Positions 1-12,886 of a stretch of 64,000 nucleotides of DNA are shown one piece after another. Source of the stretch: Endocalyx cinctus (Eukaryota > Ascomycota > Sordariomycetes > Amphisphaeriales > Apiosporaceae). The notes under the pieces are model-generated. The model was given only the letters and a program-made list of their open reading frames with translations, searched no databases and was not told the origin of the DNA. Position 1 is the stretch's first letter. Every line of letters begins with the position of its first letter. The stretch covers positions 440,144 to 504,143 of the forward strand of contig BCKC01000010.1 in NCBI GenBank assembly GCA_001600455.1, read 5' to 3'. A program made the position numbers and the translations under genes.

Positions 1-380
1 TTAAATTAGTACTAGTATATGACATGTCAATGAATTTCTATTTCTACTACACTTTTCTTAGTTGTGAGATTCCTTTGTTACCTACATTGTACACTTGACT
101 TCAACGAATAAGATCTGCGCATCTTCATCTTTTGAAATAGGATAGAAAAGGGAGGCCGACGAGAGAAGAATTGTAGCTTATGTAATCGGGATTCTACAGC
201 ATCCACTCCGCGGAATTGAGCGGAAACTCCGTTCGCCCCCTTTTATTCTTCTCCCCGATGCACACTCCATTGAAGACTTCCTCACCTCTTTATCCCCATA
301 ACAAGCTTATGCTCCCTTTGATGATTAATTCCAAATTGCTTCTGTAACTTTATTCCACGGATACTCCATTTCCGATACCC
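1..380. other. 5' spacer upstream of Zn2Cys6 gene
   Basis: No coding frame is supported here. The stretch is AT-rich with a pyrimidine-rich tract at about 236-300 just before the first regulator gene, as expected of a fungal promoter and leader. No recognised operator was identified. Confidence 0.5.
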
Positions 381-2818
381 ATGCCGAAAGACGGGTCGAG
401 ATCCATCACATCTCGGCAGAGACCAATATCCTGCCATTTTTGCAGGGTCCGCAAACTACGATGTAGTCGCACGGCTCCCTGCTCCAACTGCGTCTCCCGC
501 GGCATTTCTTGCGACTTAGAGCAGCCTTTACCTGTTCCTGCCCCTGCTAACAGTAGTAGTAATAATAGCGGGACTAACGCGTCCAATATTAATAATGCCG
601 AGCACTCGGAGATTATTGAACGGCTTGATAGGCTCGAAAACTTGTTACTTTCCCAAAAGAGCGAGAGGCAGGTTCATGAAACGGGTCCTCAAATACCTTC
701 CACTGGTGGAGAGGGTCGATCTCAACCTTCTGGCTTTTCTTCGATTTCCTCGAACCGGATGCAGAATGTCGAAGTACGAGATGTGGATGCTGCTTGGCTA
801 GGGGATATCGATGGTGGTCGGAGACTTTCTGTAAGTTGTTTTCAGATTGAAATAAAATACGATGAGTTACCTGAAAAGATTCTCGTAGTTAGTGTTGATT
901 GATTGTCGCTGATGCATGATTACAGGCTAAGATACTAAAAAATCGCTTCGTGCTCAGAACTTGTCCAGCTGCACAGATCGAAAGAGTGCAATCTCATACT
1001 CACCAATCAGTCCTACATTCCACAGATAACATTGAGCTGGAAAAATGTATCTGGTTACCTCCACTTGCCGAGGCTCAAGTTCTAGTAGAGAAGTTCATTC
1101 GTGTTGCCCACCACCTACCTTACGTTATCCACATCCCTTCTCTATTTTCCATCCTAGAGCATGTCTACACGAATATGAATCAGCAATCTCAGATAAAATC
1201 CGGTCACGTAATCTTGATTCTGAGCATCTTTTCAGCCGCAACATACTTCTGGACACAGGCTGATTGTGAATACGGTTTGTTCACCGCCGCCATAGAAGGC
1301 ACCAACCAGGCCTCTTTATGGGCTGAAGCTGCTGAGGACTTCCTTAGTACCGCTTGTCGAATATCTAATACATCTATTGAAGGAGTTCAAGGATCTATAA
1401 TAATTGGATTTATTAGGGCCCATCTAGGTGGGCTCCATCGGTACAGGCAGTTATTCAATACAAGTCTAACACTCGCTCGAGATTTGGGACTCCACTGTGT
1501 TGATCACCCGTGCAATTCTAGTGTGGCAAATACAGCTGATGCAGAAATCAAGCGAAGGGTATGGTGGTATATATGTTCAACGGATTGGTAATTCTTACAA
1601 TATTACTCCAGATCTTGAACAATTATCACTGACATATTTCAAACGGCGATGGCAGGGAGGAGTGGCGGTGTAGCTGAAGGTGTTTACTCCTGCCACCCAC
1701 GACACATGATAATCAAGAAGCCTCTTAACATCAACGACGATGAAATTTTCAACGGCATGGACCGCGACGAAAGATCGCTATCACGACCAACCGCCATGTC
1801 ATACACGTTACAACGAATCCGACTAGCGGAGATCTCCCGCAGCACCATCGACCGCAATCCTCTCGCCTTGGCGCATAATACGAGCGGTCTCAGCCACGAC
1901 GCCGTTATGGACATCGACACGGAGCTGCAGACGCTCATCAACGACGTCCCGGCATTCTTTTCCATCCTATCAATATCCGCGCTGATGGAGAGCTACCAAC
2001 TCACGAGGGCGCGGGCGAAGGATATCGTCTTGCAGGGGAGGACGTTGTACTTCCTCCTCTACTCGCAGCGATGCAAACTCCACTTTCCGTACTTCCGTCG
2101 CAAATCAGACGATCTCGCGTACGCCTCGTCGCGCGAGATCTGCGTCAAGCACGCCAGGCTTCTCGTCGAATCCGAGCTATGGCGGAAGAAGAACGACGAC
2201 GAGGATGACGAATGGGATATCCGGTTGAGATTCACCGATATCTTGGTTGGCATGTTCTTGGCCTGCTTGGTTCTTCTTATGGACACGTGCGTGAACCCTT
2301 CTTCGGATCCGCAGTACGAGGCACGTCGGGAGGACGTGTTCAAGTCGATTCGGATCATCGAGGAAGCTCGAGATGGGTCTGAAACGGCTGCTAGAGCGTT
2401 CAATTCGTTCGTGGATACTCTGAGGAAGTATAATTCTCCTTCCCCTACCGCTTCTGATCTGGGCTGGCTTAAGAACTCGGTAGGCGTTGGTGTCAGTGGT
2501 AGTGCTAATGACTCGGAGAAGTCCCAGAAGGGACAGCCATCTCAAGAACCTGCCCTTGATCGCATATTTGATACGATGGGCTCCGTCGGCGGCGAAATGA
2601 ACAACGCGGAGCCCTTAGGTGTGACTTCATCTGACCCATTTGGAAATAGCGGTCTCGAATTCGACATGATGGATCAGCAGGGAATGTTGAGTAATGAGGA
2701 GTTGGATGGCCTTTCGTCGTATTGGAACGATTTTACTCAGGGTTTCGAGCAAGGAAACGGTCTTGGAGAGTTTGATTGGGATAATATCTTCATGGAACTT
2801 GATTCATCTTTTATGTGA
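381..2818 (+). CDS. Zn2Cys6 fungal-specific transcription factor
   Basis: Predicted nuclear DNA-binding regulator of about 756 residues. I place exons at 381-830, 926-1587 and 1660-2818; their lengths sum to an intact frame. The binuclear zinc cluster is at residues ~19-45 with the exact spacing CX2CX6CX5CX2CX6C (CHFC, RVRKLRC, CSNC). A short leucine-rich linker follows (EIIERLDRLENLLLS), a probable coiled-coil dimerisation element. The middle region has the fungal-specific TF domain signature RRVWWYICSTDW and, across intron 2, EGVYSCHPRHM. The C-terminus is acidic and could be an activation domain. The exact 3' end of intron 2 is the least certain point, because the usual few residues after STDW are missing in my model. 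Target genes are unknown. The nearest neighbour is a convergently transcribed rhodopsin-like gene. Confidence 0.85.
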
Positions 2819-2967
2819 CATAATTAACCTTGGGAAGTTAGAACTTGGAAACTGACAGAACTTTGGGGTTGATTAGCATAAAGAAAAGAATAATGCTAAT
2901 TAATTATATTACAGTATATATGATTCTGATATGTATCTATCCATGTGCACTACTAGCTGTAACCCTC

Positions 2968-4606
2968 TTATGGAGTATTGTATGATGTATATTGCCTCTG
3001 ACTATGGGGGTGGGTCCAGGGGTAGTTCAGATAACTCATTGGCACCTCTTGATGATCGTTCTCCGCGCTTGTAAATTGGGTAGAAAAGTACCTAGTAACA
3101 ACAATACAGTCCCCAGGGACAGCCAGATCGGCGTCTTGATTGTTGCTCTCAGGAGAATTATGATACTCGGGAGAAGCATGACCATTGTCCTTGACCTGGC
3201 GATACATCTTTTTCGCGTCCCAGATCCTGGATCGTGTACTTGGTCCTGACGATGGCCATGAGCGAACCTTATCTGGATGGATCGGTACTCTCTTGGAGAG
3301 ACCGACTCGGAATAGCAGCCAATTGAAGAAATACGGTATCAGGTGCCTATTGGCGTAGGCTAGGGGTGCGTTGGGAGCACAGAAAGCGAGATAAGAACAT
3401 GTGACTTCCGCCAACGTACAAAGGTACACTCGATTGATCTCGTATGTTTTGTCGTCGGACTCAAGATATTCAAATGTAACAACTGCGCGAGCGATAGATG
3501 ATGGCAAGGCCCTGTTATTAGTGTGTATTTTATGTCAGTGGGTGATTTCATTACATCATATTATCTGGAATAAGAAAAAGAAAATTGAGACTGACAGTAC
3601 GCCGACGAGGAAAACAAGGGAAATAGCCAGCCTTTTTTCCACCGGCGTGTTCAGAGCCCAGATTGTCCTCTGGGGCAAAACCAATACAATACCTAAAGCA
3701 ATTGGGCTGATGAGAGCGCCTGGAATCTGGAAAATCTTCTCGTCGATGCAGTAACCTGGTGTGGTGACGTGGTCCCAGATCCTCTTCTGTGGAATGCAAT
3801 ACAGGTTCAGGGTGACAACGTAGGCTACATAAACGAAGGAGGCAGATACTAGGAGGATCTTGAATGCCCAGTAAGAAGAATTGCGGGTGCCGCTAGGAAC
3901 AAAGATCCTTCGCCACTCCAAGATAATTGCTATCTTGGTGAGACCTAATGTAATCGCCACGAAATTTGTACCAAGATAGTGTATCTGCCGTGGCCATCCG
4001 TCAATCCTATGATATTGGCTGAAGCGGCCAAGCTAATAATAAAGGAGAGAACCACATACGTATAGTGTAGGCCCTAGATCTCTTAATCGAATATCCCATT
4101 GGTGTACGAAGGCGCCGATGGTATTTATGACTCTGTAAGCGCACCAAATGCTGGCGAAGAAGGTGGCCTAATAATAGCTGCAAGGTTAGTCGCAGCACTT
4201 AAATGATTGATGTAGTTAAATGTCATATACCAGACTCAGGAACATAATAACTAATGGCGGAAAAAGAGAGCGTTAGTCAGCTTGCTACCATATGAGGAAA
4301 TGTAATTGGCATACCATCTTCAATCTGGATTTTCTTGGTGCAAAATAACTTTGCATATGCTCGAGTCAACACAGCAAGAATAGAGACGACTAAACATAGG
4401 ATATTCGTAAGTTGTGCTATGGTATCCAGGTTCGATGGGTGTTCGAAGTTCGGTGTATGACCTGGCGGGGGCTCCAGCGCAGGGCCATTCCATACCGCGT
4501 CCGGGATTTGGACGGCCTGAGACATGGCAACGAGAGTCGCAGGTCGGAAGAGAGATATCTGTATATCAAGCAAAGTTTGAAAATCAATGTCAGGGTCGAA
4601 GTTCAA
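2968..4606 (-). CDS. Fungal rhodopsin-domain (PTH11/SAT4-like) integral membrane protein
   Basis: Predicted multi-spanning membrane protein of the fungal rhodopsin-domain family, a group related to PTH11-like receptors; its ligand is unknown. Fragments read in order on the minus strand: an N-terminal exon ending in IQIED (4606-4315; an in-frame internal ATG near 4522 is an alternative start), a 20-nt micro-exon (4250-4231, VIMFLSL), an exon containing HQWDIRLRDLGP (from 4167), an exon with LTKIAIILEWRRIFVP and LNLYCIPQKRIWD (about 4000-3600), and a last exon with the family-typical ARAVVTFEYLESDDKTYE and a long hydrophilic tail (about 3511-2968). The junction near 4060-3995 could not be reconciled to one frame by eye, so either the splice model is incomplete or the gene carries a lesion there. 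Confidence 0.72.
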
Positions 4607-7600
4607 TAAAGTAGATATGAAGAAAAGACGAAATCAATCGGAAAGGGAACGGAGAATATCCCCACATTCTTTGATCTTTATCGACACATAACAACATAGG
4701 GTGTGTGCCTGTCTTGATCTGCATACACCGGCAGTTTCTCCAGTAGTAAATCCTCCAAACGTATGATTTTTGGTAGTTATCACTTATGAATAAGCTGCAG
4801 GAGGCGTTAATGACAAAATACAGCGCCGCAGCCTTGCACGATCGTATTCATAAAAGGAGTCCTTTCTTCATAAAATACCTAGTGACTTGGATCGCACGAA
4901 TAGTTGTAATACAAGGCAGCTATCGTAAAATAGTAATTCAATATCTTATAGAGTAGCTCATACGTAGATTTTCAGTCATATTCATAAATGACAGTGAATT
5001 AAGAAAGTTAAGCAGATCAAGTTGTCCAGGCGCCAGTGGAACGATGATTGATAGCCAACTGCATAATCGTGCAAGCATGTATTGTCTGTGATATATGCTT
5101 TGAAAACTATGGCGTGTAACAATTAAGGTACAAAGCAGCCCGCATTCTTGAAAAGATAGATTTTAGGGACTTGTTATTCTCAAGGTGCCAAGATGGTTTG
5201 GCGGCTATGGTACCACCTCAAACTGCGACCTAACCAAGTGATAAATAATGATTGGTGTGTTCGTCTTAAAGATACGAGCCTTTACAACCAACACATAACG
5301 GTTAACATACATATCTGCTTTCTAAGCGATTTCTACAGGTATGCATGGTTGGCTATAAGTTATTGGAAATGTACGTAGGAGAACCAATCAAGTTTTGGAG
5401 AAAGAGAGGAGTAGCTGTGCCAAGCTGTCAAAAATAGTCAATGTTGGCTGCACAGAAAAATTGCTTTATAAGTAAAGGCGAGCATTTTAACTTCGGTATG
5501 TCGGCTTAAGCAGTATTTATCGGCGATCTGTTAGTTCTCACGGAATGTTGGGGTGACATCCGAACTACGTAGCTACATATAACTGCATATAATTGCATTA
5601 TGGTACCACTCCAACTTGCAAATTGAGACAAATTTCAGCACCAACGACTGCAATATTTTGATCAATACTTCACTGAGTTGGTGTGAGATGCAGTAGGTTA
5701 TTAACAACTCTAAAGACCAAGGAGGGGCCGTGACGGGCGGATGCATCATGCCGTAACATGCCACCCCCAACATCACCAATGCTACCCAACGGCCTTTCAC
5801 AAGAAACCAAATTTTTCGTCTTCAGAAATAATAAATAGACCCTCAGGAAGGTCAATTTTAGATACTTGTACTATTAGTGAACGTTGATTGAGTTTCGGTA
5901 GCGAATATCTGGTAGAATTTCTCGCATCAAGACAAGTAAATTAATATTGCGCTTATGGGTTTTGAATTAGTCTCTTTCTTATCGGTAGGGTCCATGATTA
6001 ACTTCAAGGTACTACTCGTAAGGTTAAAAAGTCTGAAAGTGTGGTTTCATTCATACTTACCTACTAATGATCTCTAATAAGGCTCCTATGGACCAGAGTT
6101 CGCTGAGGCCAAATATTCCCGCCATTTTCCACAGGCGCAGCTTCTCCCTCTCCGAAAAAAAAGGCTTCAGACTTTCTCAGCATATCAGAAAGGCAGTAAT
6201 TAGGCGCTTAAGAGCTTTCTCTGGCACCGGGAGCCTCAGCCGAACTGGAGACGGCCCCATTTGGAGGCGGGTTATCACAACTTGCCCTGTAATTTTCTCT
6301 GACTGTAAAGCGCCACAAAAGCACGAAACAGAAACGGCGGAACATGATACTTATTATAATTTCAATTATCTTGCCACCGCAAGCCCATCATCGAAGCCTG
6401 GGACTTTGCATACGGATCTTTAATTTTAGTCACGAGAGAACACGAGTAATTTGTCTTTAAGAGAAAGCCAGCTATGGGATGCGTTATGCGGTAGTAGAAA
6501 GTTTGAAGGTGTCGGGTTTTTATTGTGGGAAACACCACATTTTATTATTGCGAAATGCATCTATTTCTGAAAATTCAAAATAGGATATGAAGAAATGGTT
6601 GGTTGCCTTGCCCTTTGCAGACTTAGGAGTATATGCATTATTAATTACTAGGCACTTACAACCTCAACAGCATAAATAACTATGAGCTGCCTAATGCAGT
6701 AATTGATGTGCATCTATGGAGCCTTATGGGTGTCATTTGGGTCGCGACTTTAACAAATGCAGTTCTAAACGTGGCATCCTCTTTAAGCATGCAACTTCGT
6801 AGCTAAGTGAACCAACAAGCGGCCCTGATTCGCCATGGCGTATATCGAACACGCCATAACATATGTCGGTTGGTCTTGTAATGAAACAATTTTTATTCAT
6901 ATTTACTTACATGGCATTCCATCGCTCAGTCAATTTTCGAAAGTTTCCGGGCGCGAAGGCGGATGGCAAGGCATTTCTTGAGAAAGTTATCGAGCCTGAT
7001 ATTTAAAGGTCAAAAATCTAATACTCCGTACAGCCTGCATCGATATGAATATAATATATGAATATGTTTACGTATAGTAACCCTGCTAGGTGAACGGGTG
7101 GCTTACGTAGGATCTTCGTTAATAGATAATTATTGGCTATTATTTCCAACTCCTTGCACCTCCAACCCTCGCCCCCTCCCACTCTCTCCCTCTATAACCT
7201 TCATTTTCGCCCCCTTCCCCCCACTCCAAAAATGATAGATTTTATCGATAAAAAGAAATGTTAGGATAGTTCATTATTAGAGCTCATTCATAGGCTGACT
7301 ACGAGCCCATATCATCGCCTTATTAGGCTGCGCCTCCAACAGAACCAACTCCATTACTATCACTTACGCATAAATTCACATAAGCGCACACAATACCTTA
7401 TGAAGTAATCGCTACAAGGATCGTTTTCTCCCTAAAAGTACCACTTTACGTGCTCGTTTTGCGAAGATAAGACTTGGGATGGTGTTTTGTTAAATCTCAT
7501 CTTGTCTTTTAGCTCTCAGCTGACGTCAAAGCTTCTCCCTTACATGTGTAAAGTTGAGGACGGTACCGAATCAGACAAATAGATTGATAGTTTTACCACC

Positions 7601-7751
7601 GAGGGAGTTTTGTCATAAAACGTATTCGATGAGCTCTGATATGAAACGCAGAGGTACTTATTCACAGATTCCCTCCATTTCTCAACGGAGGTGAAGTCTT
7701 TCTTTTGTATCTTCACATAATACTGCTCTCCAAAAAATCATCCTTCTCGTA
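4607..7751. other. AT-rich gene-free spacer (3.1 kb)
   Basis: No open frame here looks like protein. The longest (6067-6423, 118 codons) lacks recognisable motifs and has no coding-like composition. The stretch is AT-rich with scattered short TA-rich tracts and carries one perfect copy of TACTCCGTA at 7022-7030. A pyrimidine-rich block at about 7145-7225 lies upstream of the MFS gene. It may be decayed repeat DNA, but I see no ends or target duplications. Confidence 0.5.
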
Positions 7752-9753
7752 ATGGGATACAATATAAATATGGAATCTACAGAGCTCCCTCAGTTTTCCT
7801 ACCGAGGAACGCTCACCGAAGCGCGGCCGATCCAGAATAAGGAGTGGGAACCTTCGAAACACGAGAAAGCCATCATCTACACCCTTGCGCTCTTGAATCT
7901 TATCGTCTCTCTAGATGCGACTGTTATTGTCACCTCCTTACCTGTAATATACTATCTATCTTTGAGAACTTGGTTGCTTTTATGCTACCTAGCTAACGGG
8001 AACATGACTAGGCGATCGTTGATGAGATCGGCGGTACCACAACTCAGGCTTTCTGGATTGGAACTTCATACCTCCTTGTGAACGCTGTGACGATGCCGGT
8101 GATATCTTCCATCAGCGATGTCATCGGCCGACCTATCTGTCTTAACTTTGCGATGGTTGCCTTTTTAGTTGGTACCATATTATGCGCAACCTGTCACAAC
8201 ATCGGTGTGATGCTTGTCGGTCGAAGCATTCAAGGTATTGGCGGAGGCGGTATACATTCCTTGAGCTTAATCATATTGACCGATTTTGTGCCACTGAGAT
8301 GGCGACCGAAGTGGTACGGTATTACGTAAGTCTTCATTTATTATTCCCTACGATGGAAATCCTACTTCTCACAAATGCTCATGAACGGACGACAGACTTG
8401 CCTCTTGGGCTCTCGGTCTATCTGCCGGACCGATCATAGGCGGAGCTGTTGCCGAGAGAACGACTTGGCGTTGGATTTTCTATCTCATGTTCCCTATTAT
8501 TGGATTTGGCTTGGTCGCTGTTCCTTATTTTCTCACGCTGCGGCCAAAGAAGTCCTCTGCACATGAGAAGCTCCATCGAATCGATTGGGTCGGATTGTTC
8601 GTATTTATCGGTTCTGCCACATCTTTTCTTATCGCTGTGCCGTGGGGCGGTACCCAGGTATGTTCATTATCATGGTATCTTCACAAGAGATGAGACGTTG
8701 ACATAAAACAGTACCCTTGGGATAGTGCATCTACTATAACACCCCTAGTGATCGGTAGTGTCGGCCTAGTTGGCACTGTAGTGTATGAAACTTTCGTTGC
8801 AAGACAGCCATTTGTCGTGAAGGGTCTATTCCATGACATTAGCTCTATTACTATTTATGTAGCTGCATGCTTCCAAGGTCTTATGGTATGTGATTCCCGG
8901 CCTGACATTTTTAACTTGGTATATTAGACCGATTGCTGACTTCAACCGTAATACTTAGCTTTATGGAACTCTATACTAGTAAGTATAATTACTGTGTATC
9001 TTACCCTCTAACTTTAGTAGTAATACTAACCTTTCTAAAAGCATTCCGTTTTATTTCCTCTCCGTGAAAGGATTCAGTCCTATCTATACAGGTGTGGCTC
9101 TACTTCCGCTACTTCTTACCTTCGCTATTTCAGGGATTGTGACCGGGCGTCTGGTGACTCGTTTTAATGACTTTCGCTGGGCTATATGGATCGGCTGGTT
9201 CTTATCCACCATTACTACAGCTCTGGAGACGTTGTGGCGAGTGAATGACAGGAAGCCAGTATGGATCCTAACGCTGCTCCTCGGCGGAATCAGCCACGGG
9301 GCCATCCTGACCGCGCAGAACTTCGCGGCGCAGGCAATTTGCAGGCCTGGGGACGAGGGCGCGGCCGCGGCCATGTATATCTTCCTCCGACAGTTCGGCA
9401 TAGCCCTCGGCGTAGGTATCGGCGCTACCACTTTTCAGAACGTTTTGAAGATGAACTTAGCATCAAAAGGATTACCGACTGAGATTTCCGACAACGCGGA
9501 GAGCTACATACCGACCTTGAAGAGCCTGCCGGCCGGCCCTGTCAGAGATGCGATTCACGACGCGTATAAATCTGGATTTCAAGCAGTGACCGCCACTTGG
9601 CTTGCCTTATCTATTATCGTCCTCTTCTTTAGTCTCATATTTATCAAGCATGCGGATATGAATAGAAAGCTTTCGACAGAGCACCAGCTTGATAGCGAGC
9701 GTATGAACAGGCATTGGGGCGGGAAACAGAGCCGAGATGAGAGTTTTAGGTAG
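7752..9753 (+). CDS. MFS multidrug-type transporter, DHA2 family
   Basis: Predicted plasma-membrane proton antiporter of about 557 residues, probably exporting a drug or metabolite. Six exons give an intact frame: 7752-7943, 8012-8325, 8396-8657, 8712-8885, 8959-8978 and 9042-9753; the fifth is only 20 nt. Family marks are LDATVIVTSLP in the first helix, SDVIGRP (motif A loop), VGRSIQGIGGGGI and GLSAGPIIGGAVAERTTWRW (antiporter motif C region), then WVGLFVFIGSATSFLIAVPWGG, which fits a 14-helix DHA2 topology. A cytosolic hydrophilic tail ends the protein. No biosynthetic backbone enzyme is next to it, so a cluster role is not supported. The start at 7752 follows a short leader; an internal Met lies six codons downstream. 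Confidence 0.88.
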
Positions 9754-10950
9754 CGGAAAAATTCTAGAAATTGACATGCGCTTGTGGGTCTTTCTCTTGG
9801 GAATGTCTTTGGTAGTAGGCCTACGTATGTACCTGAGTGTTATATATATAAGCATACTCTATTCTTTGAATAATAGTACGGAACGTTCATAAAGGCAAGT
9901 GTGAATAACCAAACTTTGGGGGCAGCTTTTTGCTATCACAAATCACAACAGCAAAGTAGATATCAATTCCTATTTTGGCCCTTTCTTTGACCTTGTAGAA
10001 AAAGTCTTACCTCAATCAATCAGTCTTGATAAGTGACTACCTAATTACTAGCATCATCTGGAATGGGATCTTATGATAATACATTATATATTTCATAGCT
10101 TATAATTATATGAGGGTGTGTTAGGGGAACTCGGCTTACGGCTTTACACTCCCATCCCACGCCAAGATCACACGTACAGTAAATTAGAAACAACTGGGGT
10201 TAGGCTCTGCTTCCAACCAACAGCATGTATACAATTATTCGAACAACTATTCAAACAGGTAGGTCAATAGCCAGTATGTCGCGATGTCAACGGCCAGTAT
10301 ACACTGTTCCAACACCCATAAATTTATAGAGAGCCATATCAAGAGCCTTTAACGTGGCTGCTGTAGCGTTCCCACCACCTACTCCCACCTAAATTTTCAA
10401 ATTTCGACATCACGTGAATATTGACTTTAGACCTTACGCCGCTCTTCAGACCCGGTGCGTCAGATTTCATGCTACAGTAATTATCCACACCCTAGCTGGT
10501 TCTTATTCAATTATGTTCTCAGATTATGTCAATTATTATCTCTACACTTCCTTTATCCAGCCTTCCAAAGCTCCGTAATCAAACATCTTTTAGCGCCTAT
10601 TCCCACCATTCCCCACCCATCTTCCCTCACAATATAGGCCTCCTAAGTCTCCTAACATATCGGCTGACAAGGACAGTGTGTACGGCTCACGCCATAATTA
10701 AATGCGGTTGGTTCCAACTTAACAACGTGCAACGTGCTTATGGCGCATACTTATCTTTGTCTCAATCCGGTTAGATTGAATGCAGTTGGTGCGCCGACAA
10801 GAAGTCAAGGCGCACCGCACCGCCCACGGCCAGCGCTGCTAACGGAAAAAAAAAAATAATAATAAAAGGATCCCTTCTCCCACCGTAGAATTTCTACCAA
10901 AGCCTAAACACGATTCACCCAGAGTTCGCCAACGACAGCCTTCCCTCCCC
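9754..10950. other. Spacer with repeat copy A and pyrimidine-rich promoter
   Basis: Holds the first copy of a dispersed direct repeat (separate entry) and, at about 10490-10640, a C/T-rich stretch with small spurious frames. A poly(A)/AT run at about 10846-10866 lies shortly before the DUF7730-like gene. No gene is supported. Confidence 0.5.
9873..10142 (+). repeat. Dispersed direct repeat, copy A
   Basis: This stretch aligns by eye with 16597-16836 in the same orientation. Shared blocks, in order, include agtacggaacgt, ataaagg, aagtagatatcaatt, ttctttgacctt, tatatttcatagct and atatgagggtgt. Between the blocks the copies differ by many substitutions and small indels. No terminal inverted repeats, poly(A) tail or target-site duplication is evident, so the element class is unknown; a decayed solo LTR or MITE is possible. 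Confidence 0.75.
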
Positions 10951-11769
10951 ATGCCCTGTCCATTAAGTATCAGGCCCCGTGCCAAGTCTGGTCTCGGCAA
11001 CAGTTCCAATAACTATGCCCAGCATCAAAGCCCACTTTTTGGCAAGCTGCCCGCCGAGCTGCGCCAGCAGATATTCACCTACGTTCTTTACGTCTGCGCA
11101 ATCAACTTCCGCTACAAAGGTTCCATGACCGATCCGCCCCGCTTGGCGGTGTGCTCCCCGTGGCTAAACTACGAGCAGTATTACTCCATGGCCGACATAC
11201 TCCAGACCCGCCTGCTCTCGCTGCCGCTGACCTGTTCCCGCGCCCGCGACGAGGCTCTCCCGATGCTTTACGAGATCAATACCTTCTGCGTCAGCGAGCC
11301 GAAGGTGGCACCCCTGCTCGCCAAGATCCCGAGCGCCCCCTCCTTCATCCGCCGCCTGGACGTCGGCTTCTTGCAGGCACGCCCGCCGCTGCGCTTCGTG
11401 CGCCGCCTGACGATGCGCGACGGGGCGACGGGGCGGGTCGGCCTGCCGTTACGGCGTCAGGTAGTCCGCGATAAGAAGTGGGACGCGATGTGGCGGGAGA
11501 TCGCCAAGCTGAAGAACGTCCGGTGGCTGCAGGTCCAAATGTCCGTGCACTGGCTGGGCCTAGACTGGGAAATCCACGAGGGGTTGATCCTGGCCCCGAT
11601 ACTGGAGCTCCCTCTGGCAGATGGCGCGTGGAAGGAACTGGAAATTCCTTGGCCGCAACATGAGGTTTATGGAATTACTAGGGAGGACCAATTAAATGGT
11701 TGGAGCATAAGGCGAGACGTGATAGATAGTTATAAGTATTTAGCCGTTCCTCCTTCTTTTTTGATATAG
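10951..11769 (+). CDS. DUF7730-like hypothetical protein
   Basis: Single-exon gene encoding 272 residues. The segment KLPAELRQQIFTYVLYVC, followed by a region with LPLTCSRARDEALPMLYEIN, matches the layout of the very common fungal DUF7730/F-box-like family (LP.E.R..I...VL, then L..C+.ir.Ea..lly..N.F.). The biochemical role is unknown. There is no signal peptide or membrane span. The central part is strikingly GC-rich compared with its AT-rich flanks. The ATG at 10951 is the first in frame and the family signature begins around residue 33, which fits. Confidence 0.72.
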   Translation: MPCPLSIRPRAKSGLGNSSNNYAQHQSPLFGKLPAELRQQIFTYVLYVCAINFRYKGSMTDPPRLAVCSPWLNYEQYYSMADILQTRLLSLPLTCSRARDEALPMLYEINTFCVSEPKVAPLLAKIPSAPSFIRRLDVGFLQARPPLRFVRRLTMRDGATGRVGLPLRRQVVRDKKWDAMWREIAKLKNVRWLQVQMSVHWLGLDWEIHEGLILAPILELPLADGAWKELEIPWPQHEVYGITREDQLNGWSIRRDVIDSYKYLAVPPSFLI

Positions 11770-11962
11770 AACATGGAGTTTCATTCGTTTATGTACATAA
11801 AGTATAATGATTAAATTACGGAACATTTTTGCACCGCATCGTTTCGGTGGCAACTATTTAAAAAGCCTAGACGATAGAGGCAAGCCACTTCAACGTCCAT
11901 AGGCGCAATACCACACCTAGAAATTCGAGGTTCTACCCTTTGTTCAGTATTTTCTACTCAAC

Positions 11963-12886
11963 CTAGGCCCATGTGCCGTCTGCTCTAATTGGTACGCCCT
12001 GTTCTGCCGATTTCAAAGCAACTCCAAACAATGCGTAGTTGTCAGCATTGTTACGGCCTTTACCATCAGCTGCTATCTTTTTGCAGTTCTTCCAACCGTA
12101 AGCACCAAGAGCTCCGCCGATGTCGCCCTTTGTACCGCCCTGTTTCGTATGCATCATCTCATGGAGCATAACTCCATCGTATAGATTTAAGAAGTCGACT
12201 GGTGCACGATCCCCGAGAAAACCGTGAAGGAACCGACGCAATTTAGCACGAAGTCCAGGACCGAGGAATCGGTTTATACTTGGCTGTCTAGTCATGGCAT
12301 TTTTCAGGAAACCCGGGCAGATCTGTATGACGTCCCAATGTTTCGGGAAAGACATTGTCCAGGCACTTGTTCCGAGATCACAGCCGTCCGTTACTGAATC
12401 CATCGCCATCCCGACCTTTTTGTCAAAGAGATGTAGAGGGTCCTCGAGCATGCGCTTCAACCGCGACGTGTCGCAAAATATGACTACCTCATTGTAGCCA
12501 GCCTCGTTCTGAATTTGAGAGTACGAAGTCTTCTCCGTGCGAAACGCCTTGACACCAATCTGTTCGCCTTTATTGTTGACTGCATTGAGCTCCAGGAAGT
12601 CTTGGAAGGGTTAGGACTAAGACATCGGACAAATACTCGAGGAACCTTGCAACTCACTATTCATTGTGACTCTTCCGCCTCTCTCATCCTGGTTGAAAAG
12701 TAGGGTCAACAGCTCTTTCGTATAATCATTCACAGGGTCCTGATTGACTGCCTCTAAGATTATATCAACCAAGTCGAATGCTCCCTCGACCATATCTCTA
12801 ACGGTTGTGTACATCTCCTTTTCCAATTAATATCAGTTTCCCAACTAAAGTAGGAGATGGGAGCTAACCTTGAGTTTTGCATGAAT
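11963..12886 (-). CDS. Putative M35-like zinc metallopeptidase (5' end unresolved)
   Basis: Likely secreted metal-dependent peptidase or a relative. The main exon (12600-11963) carries HEMMHTKQGG, an HExxH zinc site, then GAYGWKNC and NADNYALFGVAL; this order and the NADNYA block resemble fungal M35/aspzincin-like proteins, where an Asp after the HExxH helix is the third ligand. An upstream exon (12817-12658) joins in frame through an intron with a good branch site, and reads MYTTVRDMVEGAFDLVDIIL. A tiny exon at 12886-12869 (IHAKLK) may precede it. The true start and a signal peptide were not found: candidate ATGs lie at 12968 and 13103, the latter followed by a hydrophobic run but soon a stop. 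The gene could therefore be longer, or damaged at its 5' end. Confidence 0.6.

Noticed and set aside
6067..6423. 118-codon open frame in the AT-rich spacer
   Set aside because: No motif, no coding-like third-position bias and no introns or neighbours to support it.
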